DNA of 64,000 nt from Atrichornis clamosus (taxonomy: Eukaryota; Chordata; Aves; Passeriformes; Menuridae): NCBI GenBank assembly GCA_013400975.1, contig WBMZ01000217.1:1-64000 (forward strand). Reading direction: 5' to 3'. The notes beneath the pieces were generated by a model that worked only from the letters and a program-made list of their open reading frames with translations, was not told where the DNA came from and did not search any database. The translations under genes and the position numbers were made by a program. Below are positions 12,501-24,800 of the stretch, one piece after another; positions within the stretch are counted from its first letter, which is position 1; every line of letters starts with the position of its first letter.

Positions 12501-14340
12501 ACAAGTAACTCTAGGTACGGTTTAGCAAGCTGAATTTGGCGTCTGCCATCATAGACCGTTGCCTTTGTTTTGAATGTAATGTACAAAGGAAAACATTGAA
12601 AAAATTACTGTGGACTGAGGGCCAACCTAAGTGCAATTTGTTACTTGAACAAATGAAACGTAAGTTTACACCCATACTGTGGATACCTTTGCTGTATTAC
12701 CTCATGGAGAAACTGAGGAGACCTTGCTTTGAGAAATTAGACACTGTTTCCCACTGGTGGATATGTTTTCCTGAGGGAGGATAGCTCAAGCATCCCTCCA
12801 GCAGAAGCAGTTTAATTACATTCCTAAGCACGCTTGCAGGTCTGTTTAATGGGACACAGACTGCCCTACAGATACTGCAGGAGGTGTCAATTCAAAGCTT
12901 AAATCACAAAAATCTACGTTACAAAGACAAAGGTCTTTAAAAGAGTCCCATTTGCAAAGCTGGTGAGTTAATGTGCTGACTGGGGCTTGCTTCTGACAGG
13001 TCCAGCTCATTGCATTCAGATACCACTGGCACAGCTGAGTCCTTTGGGAGTCTAAAAGTCTCTGAGAACCTTCAGAGTGACATTTGGGATAACAGGGGTG
13101 AATTTCAGCCAGGTCCTTCATATGCCCATGTGCTGCTCTATATTTTTGGCTCCAAGTGCTTGCCAAGATCAAATTCCCAGACTTTCCCCGTGCCCGAGCA
13201 AATATTGTTGGACCCAGATTTGGAACATTCATCAAACACAGACACAGCATGTTACTGTACACGTCTGCTGTCCCACAGACACGGTCCCACAGTGGGTCAG
13301 GAACCACGGAAGGTGCACAGATCCTCCTGCAGCTTGGGAGCATCCCATGGCATGGACAGCAAGCTGGCATCTCACTGCTGACGTGTCAAGAGACACTCAC
13401 CAAGGATGACTTTATCCTGGGGGATTTATCGCCTGTGAAACTCAGGAAAGGGGAGACAAAAGTTCCTCTAGGCAGCAATTTAGTGACTAGATGAGACTCC
13501 TCTGTACGGCCCTTTAAAAGCCCACAGTGCTGAGCTGGGTGAATAAAAACTAGGCTACAATTTACATGCCAAATCACTCTTTCTCCACCCCTCCTCCCCT
13601 CCCTACTTGAAGCTGATGTGGCCCATGGTGTTTTAGCTGACAGATGACATCCAATAAAACCCTGATGGAGCAGAGCACACAGGAGTTGTGGCAGGCTGCT
13701 CTTGCAGTACACTTTCTGAAATCAAGCCTAAAGCTTATGCTTGTCTCAAAAGGGGCGCAAAGGGCAGGAACAGTCCCCTCACTACTACCTTTGCACAAGG
13801 AGATTCAGCCAAGAAGATGTCTAAGGTGCTAAGTCTCATTACCTTTCATGAGACAGATACTGCTGTTTTCTTTTATGAAGAGCACCTCTTTGTCGTCTTA
13901 AACACCCAGAAATGTTAACTTCTTTCAAGGATGGATTTTCAGACAGGCTTTCGTTTGTTCCGTATCCACTCTGTTCTTCAGAACTCCAACTTTGGAAATA
14001 TAAAGGTAATAGAATAGAAGGTTGTTGTCGTAGGGGAAAAAAATGGGGTCAAAGATTTTTAGTTAAAAAAAAGAATGAGTTCTAGAGAGAACTCTAAGAG
14101 AATTCTTAGATAATGTTTTATGTTGCTCTGACAGGACCTCTGTTGCTGATGACAAAATCAGGAGATAAAGTACAGAAATTTTCAAAGATCCTTTTTTTTT
14201 TTGCCTATTCCCTTCATTCTCCTTGTGGCAAGCTTGGTTCATCTTGTTAAAATTATGTGTCTGGCTTAGTGCCTTAAAACACAAAGTGGGATTTACAGCG
14301 CATCATTAACTTAAGTTGATGTCCCAGGAAGTTGAAAAAG
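9581..14340. other. Non-coding single-copy DNA
   Basis: No recognised exon, RNA gene or mobile element. A 12-base A run lies at 12410-12421 and a hairpin with 7-bp arms at 14077-14094. A 174-codon minus-strand frame (12846-13370) overlaps three plus-strand frames of 110 to 123 codons; the overlap on both strands points to a locally stop-poor stretch rather than a gene. A (CAGG)-type triplet repeat of about 12 bp lies near 11486-11498. Confidence 0.6.
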
Positions 14341-14385
14341 GGGGGGGAAAAACCAAACCAAAATCCCACAAAAGAAAAAAATAAA
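14341..14385 (+). repeat. A-rich low-complexity tract
   Basis: A G run followed by A tracts interrupted by CC and CCC. It belongs with the two longer A/C tracts just downstream. Confidence 0.6.
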
Positions 14386-14640
14386 GTAATATTCACATGA
14401 TGGCATATGCTGATGAGGGCACACCCTTATGGGTTCCCAGCCAATGCTTCTTTGATATCATCATATAGAGACTGAAATATAGATATTCCTGGAGACCTGT
14501 GACAGCTGTGATGATATCTGGGGTCTTTACTTGCTTTTAAAAGCAAATGAAATAAAGGAAAATCTGTGAAAATAAAAATGAAGTGATAGAAATCTAGGCT
14601 ACAAAGCAGCACTGCTTTCAGAAAATACTGAAGTATCATT

Positions 14641-14770
14641 ACCAAGAGAAAAAACCAAAAACCAAAAAAATCCCCAATCCCACCCAACCAAAAAAACCAA
14701 CCAAAAAACCTGAACAAATCCAAATCCAACTAACAAAACCAACAACAAACAAACAAAAAAACCCCAAAAG
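14641..14770 (+). repeat. A/C-only low-complexity tract, 130 bp
   Basis: The plus strand is made almost wholly of A and C (AAAACC, CCAACC and AAACAAAC units) with only a handful of G or T. Such tracts are common in bird genomes and may derive from poly-A tails or from expansion of A-rich seeds; no retroposon body is recognisable beside it. The Trp/Phe/Leu-rich frame on the other strand (14427-14729) is produced by this composition. Confidence 0.8.
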
Positions 14771-14854
14771 CTCTGTCTTGAATGGTTGAAGAACTTACCC
14801 TCACTTAACCACCAAACTGGAATTTAGTGCCAGAGTGAAACTGATCTTTCAGGA

Positions 14855-14926
14855 TTAAAAAAAACCAAACCAAAACAAAAACCCCAAGCCAAAATAAAAC
14901 AATAAAAAAGCCCACAATCCCCCCCA
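14855..14926 (+). repeat. A/C-rich low-complexity tract
   Basis: A second A/C-rich tract about 85 bp after the first, with AACCAAACC-like units and ending in a seven-base C run. The roughly 85 bp between them is ordinary sequence. Confidence 0.75.
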
Positions 14927-16326
14927 GCTATGTGTTTAGTGCCAACAATAGTTCACTTTAAAACAAGAAAGGCCATCTAAAAAAAAATTAGAGGACAAGT
15001 TCTCTGGTAAGGATGGAGAGGGATGGTAAAATAGTCCTGTGCAGCCTCTTTTGCTTTTTTGAATTGTCAGTAACATCCACATTAAATATTTAGAAGGATT
15101 CCTATTTAGTCTGGTAACATTCACAATTTTTGTGTACAGGAGGGACAGAGAGAGAGAGCACTTTTCTTCCAAAGACATTAAAAGCCATTCAGGATACAAA
15201 AATAGTTCTTACATCACAGCTTATCATGAAATATTTCTGAGTTTCCTCATTATGCCAGAGTGCAGCAGCACGAAGGAAAAACCAGATTGTGCTGCATCCT
15301 ACACGTGTGGGCACAGGTACCGTTACTTCTGGCACACGCATTGCTACCCTTGGGCCACGGCTGCAAAGGAATATTCCAAGTTAAGATGAATTAGCTGAAG
15401 ATAAAATGTCAATTACTCTCAGATAAACCTTTAGATAATATAATTATAGCTGACCAAACCCATCTCTATGTCCTGCATTCTTCACGAAGAAAAGGTTTCT
15501 AAGCACAGTATTTGGAGCACACATCCCCAATAGATTTTTTTCATCAGACTACTTATAAATTTTATTAAAGTGGAGGAATTTTCATACAGTGTCCAATTCT
15601 TTCCCCCCCTCAAATTAAGATAAGTTTTGATTCTGAAAATGTTTGACACAGAGGAAGAATTGTCTTGTGCAGGACAAATACATTCATTAGGAGAATAATT
15701 ATGTTTTTAAAAAAAGTGCTGCATCTTCTCTTCATCAAACTGATACAGACTGCAGCAGCAAATCATAAATGATCTGTTTGCTTTTAAAATCTGCTCTTAT
15801 CATTCACTGGTCATGAACTATTGAAATATATTGTCACTTAAATAAAATATTGTAGTGTTAACTACTTTTCATCTTTGATAAGTAACTGACTAAAAATGTA
15901 CACATACAAATTCATGTTAAGATCATAAAAATGATCTTACAATGGTGATATAAAAATATCTTCACTTTACAACACTTTGAACACTGACATTATTTTTAGA
16001 ATCAGTTTTGAAAATGAAAGGATGGGTAGAAGTGGGAGAAAAAGATATTGCTCCTGGCTATTTGAAATAAAACAAGCCTTTCAGTCACTTGGCCACCAGT
16101 GTCATTTTGCCTCTTAATATTTTATATGAAACAGATGCTTTTACAGATCCAGTATAACAAAAAATAAAACTTATACACGCCATTCCATTTTTAAGGTTAT
16201 TCTTTCAATGTTTAGTTTCCTGCCTTGCAAATACCTGCACAGAACTGCAGTGTTTGGGCAGGCTTACTGAACTGCTTGGGTCAGCAAATAAAAATCTTAA
16301 TAAAAATACCTAGAGGTGGATAGAAG
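14927..16326. other. Non-coding AT-rich DNA
   Basis: No recognised exon or repeat. A perfect hairpin with 9-bp arms lies at 15918-15939. A short GAGAGAGAG run lies near 15149-15159. Confidence 0.65.
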
Positions 16327-16375
16327 TGTGTATGTACACACACACAAATATATATATATATATATCTGTATATAT
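16327..16375 (+). repeat. Compound (CA)n(TA)n microsatellite
   Basis: GTGTGTA is followed by TACACACACACA and then about ten TA units and a TGTATATATG tail. The GTGTGTA and TACACAC arms could pair. It is short and likely polymorphic. Confidence 0.85.
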
Positions 16376-17618
16376 GCCTGTCTTGATGGATTATGGATTT
16401 GAGAATATTAATAGATTTAGAATTTTATTGCTGCTTTCAGAAGATGAAGACATTGGACTGTTGTTTTTTTCTACATTAGGAATACATTTCTACATTAGAA
16501 CAGATTTCTCAATCTAATTTATCAAGTTCTATGTAACTATATATCCATTTTAAGTCACTAGTTCCTTCCATGTTTTCTGTAAGGGAAAATCCGAGTTCAG
16601 TGCTCACTATGAAAATTTAATTTCTGAGAAGTCCTCAAAGACCATTCTGAGGTTCATCTCTTGGATTAAGAAAGAATATTTTAATTAAACTCTTTTCCTA
16701 TGCCCATCAATCATAACAGCTCCACACATCTCTAAGGGATCTTCTTACAAACAACCAGAAGTTGGTTTTGAAACAGTTTATCATTAATATTTAAACTTAC
16801 AATATAGAAGGTTGGGACTCTTAATTATAGAAATCTTGTACAATTATGGTGTTTGTGATTATTCCCAGAGAGTGAACAAATGGTGAAGTTAAAAGCAAGT
16901 AAGCAAAGAATAATTACCAGTGCTAGGAAAGTAGTAGAGTTATTTCTGGTGTGTTTTAGAAAGATAAAATACATACAATTATAATATAGCTAGAAATCTA
17001 TGCTGAAATCAAGACTCCATCAAAGTGCTCAAAGCTACTGAATTTAATTAAGTTTTCTCTCTTCTAGACAGGCAAGTACTGAATAAGAAAATACTTAGTT
17101 AATATGAGAACTAAGCACGTGCAAAATTGATTTTTCTGGACAGAGGCAACGTCATTAGTGCTCTTAAACTGACACATATTCTGAAATGTATAATTGGGAG
17201 CTTCCAAAAGAATATTTGGAAGCATAGGAAAAAGAAAAAACAAGCCTCAACTAAAGAACTGAACAAAGGGAAAGAGGAACTATGGACTGAATTGACATAG
17301 TTAGTGAAATAATAATGATACTTCCCATTTTTAGAACATTATTTCTTCAACTCTAAAGAGGATCCAGACTTTTCAGTTAGGAGTCAAAGGCTGTTTTAAG
17401 TTGTCTCCTGCAATATAATTTATTGGAAACCACTCAGAAACAGTTAAAGGTTAGAAAAGTAAAATGTAGATACTCAGTAGAATAAGAAGCTTAAGTAGAA
17501 ACCTGTTTTTGACCTGCATATAAATCTTTAACCACTGGAGATAGACCAAGGTATTTTCTGTGTAACCTCCCAGCACTTTAAGGTAATATATCCACATTTC
17601 AGCAAGGCTTATTTTGGA
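16376..17618. other. Non-coding AT-rich DNA
   Basis: No recognised gene or element. A direct repeat of 12 bp (TTTCTACATTAG) lies at 16468-16479 and 16487-16498. Confidence 0.65.
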
Positions 17619-17702
17619 GAATCAGAATCCTGCAGACCATCAAGTCCACCACTAAACCATGCCCCTAAGCACTGTGCTTGCACTTATGGAATGACGTCTT
17701 TT
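17619..17702 (-). mobile_element. CR1 LINE fragment, old and decayed
   Basis: On the minus strand this is a short, diverged CR1 3' piece. The conserved segment with CAAGTCCACCACTAAACCAT and CCCTAAGCAC lies at 17640-17671. Degraded ATTCTG-like terminal repeat traces occur at 17619-17632, and the GACGTCTT match runs to 17702. An internal deletion has removed most of the usual GGTTGGAAAAGACC block. It belongs to a different CR1 subfamily from the 5.2 kb copy. Confidence 0.75.
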
Positions 17703-20700
17703 ATCTGTAAAGATACAACAAGGATCACCCCCTAAAAGCAGCTTTTCATTTCTATTCCTTCTAACGGCTGTTCCTCAAATTCTAGTTCACACTTACAAAA
17801 TATCACTCGGTGAGAAGCTTCAGGGGCTTTCCAAACTCCCGGAATGTGGGCATCTCCAAGGAGGAAGGTGATCTGGAAAAGTTTTTTTTCTGAATTTTAG
17901 TAGGTTTTCTCAATTTGGCATTTGATGTTCTTAATGAAGCCAGTGAAAGTCTCATTCGTCTGCCCCATTTATTTCATCGTGCTCCTGGTAAGCAGCATAG
18001 AATTATTAAAAAAATTGCACCCACTGAACAATACAAAATATGGCAAAGGCCCAATTCACTGCTGCATGTGAATCTTAGATCATTATTTAAATTCTTAGCC
18101 CTTGTCTAAAAAAATCCCTAATTTCACTTTTCCTTGGACAGCCGTGACGTGGATACAAGGCCTGGAACCCATTTATTTTGAGAAATAAAGTGAATTTCTA
18201 ACCTCTTTACAGTTTTCCCACCACCTCACAAATGAAGAACTCATTACTCATTACAGTTTTCAAGGAGAGTAGCTTTTAGCAGATATATAAACAGTTATTC
18301 TAAACTTATTTAGTGGCAGCAGAGATAAATAGCACAAATTTTGCGTTTCACTGCTGTATTTGTACTTAGTCTCTCGTTAAGAAATTGCAGAATGCATTAT
18401 TAGAAAAGTGGGCATAAGATATCTCAAAAGAGATATTATGATTTGACCATTAATAGATTTGTATTATTTATTATCCTTTTCCTCAAATTAGTAGTTAAAA
18501 GAGTTTTGAAATTTAAATTATTTTGGAGCAACTCAGGAAATTGCATCATCTCCATGGAAATATTAATTCCAGGTTTCCATCATTCCTCTGCTTATATGGG
18601 GGGGTGACAGGGAGAAGGAGAGTAAGTTGTCAATGAGGCAATTAACACAAAATGTGGCTTAGTTGAAATCTAATTTTCACCAGAAAGACCATTCTTCTTG
18701 CTGATTAAACAATCAACTCTGCTGCTAAGAAAAGAGAACAAATTTTACACAACTATCAAAAGAGAATGAAGACTGAGCTAATTACTATAAACCAACTACA
18801 AATTGCCAAGAAGTTTCCAATCATTTAGGAGCAGCTCTTACTCACACTTCGGGGTTAGCATGTCCCAGCTGTAATTTACCACTGCAATGATACACAGATG
18901 TCAGGAACTGCAGGATTAGGCACAGTCCCTGCACGACAACAAAAGGGAATGCAATTTATTATTTCACTTGACGGCTAAAGTTAGAAATGTTTAAGAAAAA
19001 TATATTCATATACACTGGCAGTTAGGGCTTCTTTAAATGAGGAATAGTCCCTGTGGTTGGACCATCCCTAGGAACAATAATTGCTCTCCTTACATGACAA
19101 TTATCATCCTGGGGCTGATTAGTACAACAAAATTGCAACAGCAATCAAGAAAGCTCATCAGCTGGGGTGGTGAATATGGCACATGGTTTTTCTGCAATCT
19201 CATAAAGCCCCCACTGCTCGTTCAAAAAAATTATATATATTCGATAACACAATTTCCTAAGTAAGAAAGTACAAGCAGGATGGCATCCTCCAAGTGCCAC
19301 ATGTGCAGACAAAAGGGAGTCAAGGATAAGGGAGGATGGGAAATGGGACTATGATATAATTTTAATTTCAAAATCTGCATGGAATAAACAATAATAAGCA
19401 TGTCCTTCCCCCGTAGGACAAGGCAAATTACATAAGCAATGATTGTATTGGATTAGGAAATGATCTAGAATAGCAGATCTCTTTTGGGAATTTGTTCCAA
19501 TCAACTAGATGATAGATAACCTAAGAAATGACAGTGGAAGGCAGCCACATTATTATGCTATTAAACCCCTTTCAGCAAATATATCCAAGCACAGAAAGCC
19601 ATTAGGCCTCTTGCTCTTGTGCAGTCAAAGAATTCCCGCCAATTCTTCATCTAGAAGTAAGAGTACTTCAAAGTTATTGTGGGGAAATTACACCTCAAAT
19701 ATATTTATGAATGTGCATCTCTACATATGAATAGCTTACTTTATAAAAATGCCTTTCAGAAAACCAAGTGTGCTGCAGGTGAGTTGCATGACATGAAAAG
19801 TGCAAAAGAAAGCAGGGAGCATCACAGTTTTTGCTTTCAAACACATTTGTTTTATGATTTAAATTCCCCACTGGCTGAGAAGCCACAGGCTTGGTTTTCC
19901 TTGGCTTCCCTTTGAAATGATCTCACAGCTGTATATCTCCCTCACCTTTCAAGTAGCTATAAATTCTTATTCCAACAGGTGAGACACATTCCAGCTCACA
20001 GGTGTCCCAACACAGATCCCGCCAGTGCTGGCTCTGAAGGACATGATTATGCCTGGGCCACATGTGAGCTTCCCAGAGCAGGACCAAAGGCCACAAGGAG
20101 TTTTCACAATGCTTGGAAGGAAAAGATGTGTGAAAAGCGACTTTACATCGCTCTAGCAAAAGGCATTTCATCTCTTAGCAGCACAGGCTGGATATATCAC
20201 TGCTGTATAATGGGGTTTTCTGAAATAGAAATTATTTTGTTTGAGCCATCGATGCAAGGAGAAAGCTGTAGGGCAAAAGAGGGCCCTTTTTTCCTAAAGG
20301 AAACAGTGCCAAAGGCACAGGGAAGAAGGAGACAATGGAGATGTGGAGCACAGGCAGGAGAGGAGCCACGGCAGAGCAGCAGGAGCAGCAGGCTCTGGAG
20401 GGGGATGAGACCACTGGAAAGTTGAGACCCACTGCTGGAAATTTCCCCTGTGAACTTTAAGAATAGGCAATTATCATTGGGAGATGTTATTTCTCATATA
20501 ATTTCCTTCTAGAAACAGTATCCAAATCCACATGTGCAGACAAAGGCAAGTTTTTTCTTGGCTTTTTGTCCAGACATACTATTATATTTTGGGTATTTGG
20601 ACCAGAGCTTGCCAAATATACATAATTTTCAAATCCGGAGTTTTATTTCAAGCATAACTTAATTATATTTAAAATTCGTTTGAACCAGTTTGAAATCGAA

Positions 20701-20804
20701 ACTTCCACAAGCTACATTTTTTTACAGCAACCTTTGTTGCTTGGATTGAGAGAGGAGCAGTCAAAAGGCTGATTTCCTCAGGACAAAGTTGCCATATGGC
20801 ACTG
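17703..20804. other. Non-coding DNA; possible conserved elements at 18.6-19.8 kb
   Basis: No exon recognised. The part at about 18640-19810 is high-complexity AT-rich sequence carrying intact transcription-factor cores: TAATTA at 18779-18784, CAGCTG at 18866-18871 and 19159-19164, and a SOX-like ACAAT at 19074-19078. This is the look of vertebrate conserved non-coding elements, though such cores also occur by chance. A hairpin lies at 18419-18436. The 148-codon plus-strand frame at 19979-20425 has no recognisable domain. Confidence 0.5.
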
Positions 20805-21240
20805 GTGCCAAGCGCCGAACAGACTGCACCTGCCTCCGATACCCACCGAGCTCTGGCCACCCTCAGAGCAAACGGGCAATGGGGCTGATCGGATGGAGCA
20901 GTTCCCATGCCTGTAAAACCTCCCCACCTTTCAGTCCATCTCAGTAATGCTCCTCCTCTCCCTATTCTCCCCCGCAAAGCAAGCCAATCCCCATGTCTTC
21001 GCTTTTGCTGATGAATCCAGTGCGAATACTCGCAAATACCTAATTACTGGGATCCGGTATCTCTGATGCCTGTTGCGGTTCACTTCGGAAAATCCACGCT
21101 GGTTTTTTCGCAGTTTTGGTGAGAACAACCTGGCCCTGGGGAAAGGCAGCTGCGTGCTGGCAGCCAGACCCCGACGAGTCCCTGCCCTTGCTGGTGTTGG
21201 CACACGCCGTGCCAGGCTCACGGTGAAAAGCGAAGTTGCC
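20805..21240. promoter_or_regulatory. Second CpG-enriched islet
   Basis: About 435 bp with around twenty CpG dinucleotides (for example GCGCCGAAC, CCCGACGAG and CACGCCG) in otherwise CpG-poor surroundings. A pyrimidine stretch ending in CCCACCTTTCAG at about 20924-20935 resembles a splice acceptor, but the frames on both strands (96 to 102 codons) match no known protein. Candidate enhancer, alternative promoter or unrecognised exon. No repeat family recognised. Confidence 0.35.
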
Positions 21241-21719
21241 TCATTAGCATCCCTTGACTGAAAAAGGATAAAACTTAAAATGAATCCATCTGTTTTCTGT
21301 ACTGCTTTGTTTATACTTTCTAATGCTGGGTTTTGGCAAGCCCAGGCACCATTTATTCATCACTGTTGTCACTTACCCATTCATCTAGCCACAGAATTTT
21401 GAATAGGAGCGTTCACTTACTCAGGCAAATTTATCTCTGCATATTTGTTTGTCTTTTTGGATACAAGTGCCAAATATTTATTTGAAAGTGGAATCCTGAA
21501 TAGCAGTAATGTGAAAGCAAAAAGACTGGGAGGGAAAGGGAATAAGGTACGTTTGACAGCACTCAAACTGTAGTTTCTGTCAATAGATCCCACTTCTATT
21601 CTGCATAACGAGCTCTCTTCACTGTACTGGGAACCTCTCCCTCATGCTGAGAAAAAAACAGACATCTTCACACCTGTTTGAGATTTGCATGTTTGGCAGT
21701 GGTTTTTATTCTTAGACAT
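21241..21719. other. Non-coding DNA
   Basis: Nothing recognised apart from ordinary AT-rich sequence between the islet and the CR1 copy. Confidence 0.65.
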
Positions 21720-21882
21720 ATCATAGAATGGTTTGGGTTGAAAAGGACCTTAGAGTCTATCTACTCCCAGTCCCCTGCCATGGCCAGGGACACCTTTGAC
21801 CAGACCAGGTCGCTCAGAGCTCCTCCCAACCTGGCCTGAAACACTTCTGGGGATGGGAATATGCAAACCTCTCCCAGGAACT
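21720..21882 (-). mobile_element. CR1 LINE, short 3' fragment
   Basis: Minus-strand CR1 3' end: terminal repeat remnant ATCATAGAATGG at 21720-21731, then GGTTGAAAAGGACCTTAGAG, the CCCCTGCCATGG block, and recognisable similarity through CACTTCTGGGGATGGGA to about 21882. It is severely 5'-truncated with no coding capacity. Confidence 0.93.
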
Positions 21883-24800
21883 GAACAAAGGAATGCCTTT
21901 GAGACCAAAAAACAAGGAAGGAGAATGGAGACTCATAAAACAGTGGGGAGCACTTGCTGAGAGAAAGATTTCCAGGGGTTGCAGAGAAATTATTGTGCCC
22001 TTTCAGTGTCTCAGTAACTTAACAATTAGGGAGCAGGGGACAATTTCAGTCACAGTCATCACAATTAGTACAGAAGCCATGTGCAGAAAACATGGCTTAA
22101 CTGTCTAATTAAAAGGGTCTAAACAGCTACTGGGATTGCTGCAGTGATGGCTGGAAGTTCTTCACTCAGCAAATGCATGATGAACTACCTTCTTCCCCTG
22201 AAAGTCCTTGTCATACAAAGGTCAGAACAGACAAAGTCCTTATGGGATGCTGTTTGATTTGAAGTCTGAGGTGTCCTAGTCCAAGTATTTGTTTATTTGC
22301 ACATACCTGACAATTCAGCTTGCAGAAATGTACCTATTTTAATAACTGTAGACCAAAAATTCACCAGAGCTGTGGTCTGCTGTTCTTTAATTTCCTCACA
22401 CCATTAACTCCCTTAAAACTGAATCTCTGCTCACTGCAGTAAAAGTAGTTAGGCAAGAATCACTCAGAGGGAAACATAAATAGTAATATTTTTGCACAGC
22501 AAAAGAAATGTTGCATGTAAAATGGTTTTTATCATTGTGGACTGGGAGATTTTGTCTGGCCAGAAAGAACACCTCTTATTTTTAAACAAACTTTAATTTA
22601 TGTAACCTCTATTCAAATTGGAGATGATTTCAATGCATTTGTGAAACTACTTAGCATTGATGTAGCTGCACAGACACAGAAATGAAGTCTTTTATTCTGC
22701 CTTACTAAATAGTTGTGGCTGGATCATCTAGTATCTAATCAAGACATAATGAATGCATTCATGTTTGTAAAATCACAAGAAGTGGAAGTTGCTTATGGCA
22801 CAAATGAGGTACTGTGAATAGAAACCAATTTGAAAGTAACAGGATAAGGGTTAGAACAAGGTAATTTAAACAAACAAAATAGCGTAGTGATAATCTTTCA
22901 CTTGCAGAAGGATGCAGATAGGCATTATATAATACAGCTATTTTTCAATTCTAGTTGTATTCAAATGAGAATGTGCAGAATCAAAACATTAAAAAAAAAA
23001 AGGAACGTAAATTAAAAAAAAATATGTCTACAAAAGAAATTCCAGCTATTTTATCCATTGTAATTTAATTCTGGGGAAGTATTTTCAGTGTCATCACAGG
23101 ACTTCAGAAATCACAAGCATTTACTGGAGTTGTTGGAATCCTCATTGTCGTGGAGCTGCTCCAGCTTCTCAGGAGTCACACTATTTGGACAAGAAGGAAG
23201 GTGCATTACATTTTAAGCTAACTTTGGCTTTTTTGGTGTCTTTGAAGTATTTGGACCAATAAATCTTCTCCATTGTATGGGAATTCACCCTTGCAGTCTT
23301 CCCATAGGATAAATAGACAAGGCTGGTGGGAAAAAAAATAAAGGATTGATCTTGATCATATTTCCTCAGACCTTTGAAGATTATTTCTTCTGATAGATGA
23401 CAAGTATTTCCCTCTTTGCTGGAGAGACACTAATTCTCCAACTGTGATAATTTCTAATTTCATCTTTTTAGAAGACAGTTTACATAACAAAACAAACCAA
23501 AAAAAAATCACTTCCCCTCAGCTCCCTTAATCCTTTTCTCAAGGTAACATTTTTGATTTCTTCGACTAGGAGTACTAGAGGGCCCTTCACTTCCATATTG
23601 CAAAGCACTGTGCCTGTTCTCAAAATAGAACCTCTCCAACATCCTAGCTGTATAGAGCAATAACGCAATAATAAAGATTGAAAGATGGAGAACTCAGATG
23701 AAATCTGAGGAGCAGCATGATATTTCCTTTGGCTTGGGTTGGTTTTTTATTTTTTTTTCACGTTTTTTTCTAAGTCAGTGGAGAGGTCTTATATATTTCC
23801 CTATAAACCTTGGGAATTATAAACACATAGAGCAAAGTCTCCCTAGCTGGAGACACAAGTCAAAATTCACAGCTTTCAGTGATCCTTTAGATGAAAGGGA
23901 GAATAGGAAAGTTATGCTACTCTTGTAAAAATGCACACAACTTTTTCTCCTGGCTCTCTACTTTCAACACAGAGGGTTAGCAGACCACAACTGGGATCTT
24001 TGTTTACAATGGGGCAGTCCATAAAGCTCTGGACTAATGATTTTGGCCATCAATCCATTCCCTCAGCACTTTTTTGTTCCTCTAAGGACACTTGACTATC
24101 CCTCCAGTTGAGCTATTAAATGTACTCAGCCCTTGAGTTGGCTTTAATGCAAACTTCAGTTCCCTTTGCAGCTGGTTTGTCTGTCACAAAACATTTCTCC
24201 CTCTTGTGGAGGCTTTCAAACATTTAGATTCTAGGTCATTAGTGGATAGCCTAGCTGAAATATATTATAAGATTTAAAGCTCACAAGTGTTCATTTTTTT
24301 TTTGTGTGTAGGTGGGTAGAGCTTGAGCTATAACTGGAAATCGTGAATCTGATTTCATCTTTCTCTAAAATCTCGGTACTTCATATGTGGTCTACCCCAT
24401 TTTCCTACCTTTTAGGCAGAGATATTTTCACTCGGTGCACAGGAGGCTGAGAGAGGTGTCATTTCATATTTCAGAGTCTTTGGAGGTATCTGTAGACAGG
24501 TATTTTCAGTTCTTGAGCCATCTTATTCCTGTCTCTCTGTCAATGGAGAACCTGGGAACAGTTTTCACACCTTGAAGAGATACCATGGTATTAAAGATTA
24601 TAGTTTTTGTTATTCAGCTGCACGTTGGCACTCCCCACAGCAAATCCTTTCATCCTTAGAAACATGGCAGTTCTGATGTTTGTCTCTATTTTACTTAAAT
24701 CCCAACCAGACACTTTGGGGGTTAGACACAGATTTTTTTTTGAGTGAGAACACCCACACTTTTCTTTCAATCTCTTCAAAACTTTAAGGGAAACCTAATT

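Noticed and set aside
12685..12735. MIR-like ATGGAGAAACTGAGG string
   Set aside because: The isolated core match is too short to separate from chance.
19979..20425. 148-codon plus-strand frame
   Set aside because: No recognised domain or clear splice context; mixed composition typical of chance frames.
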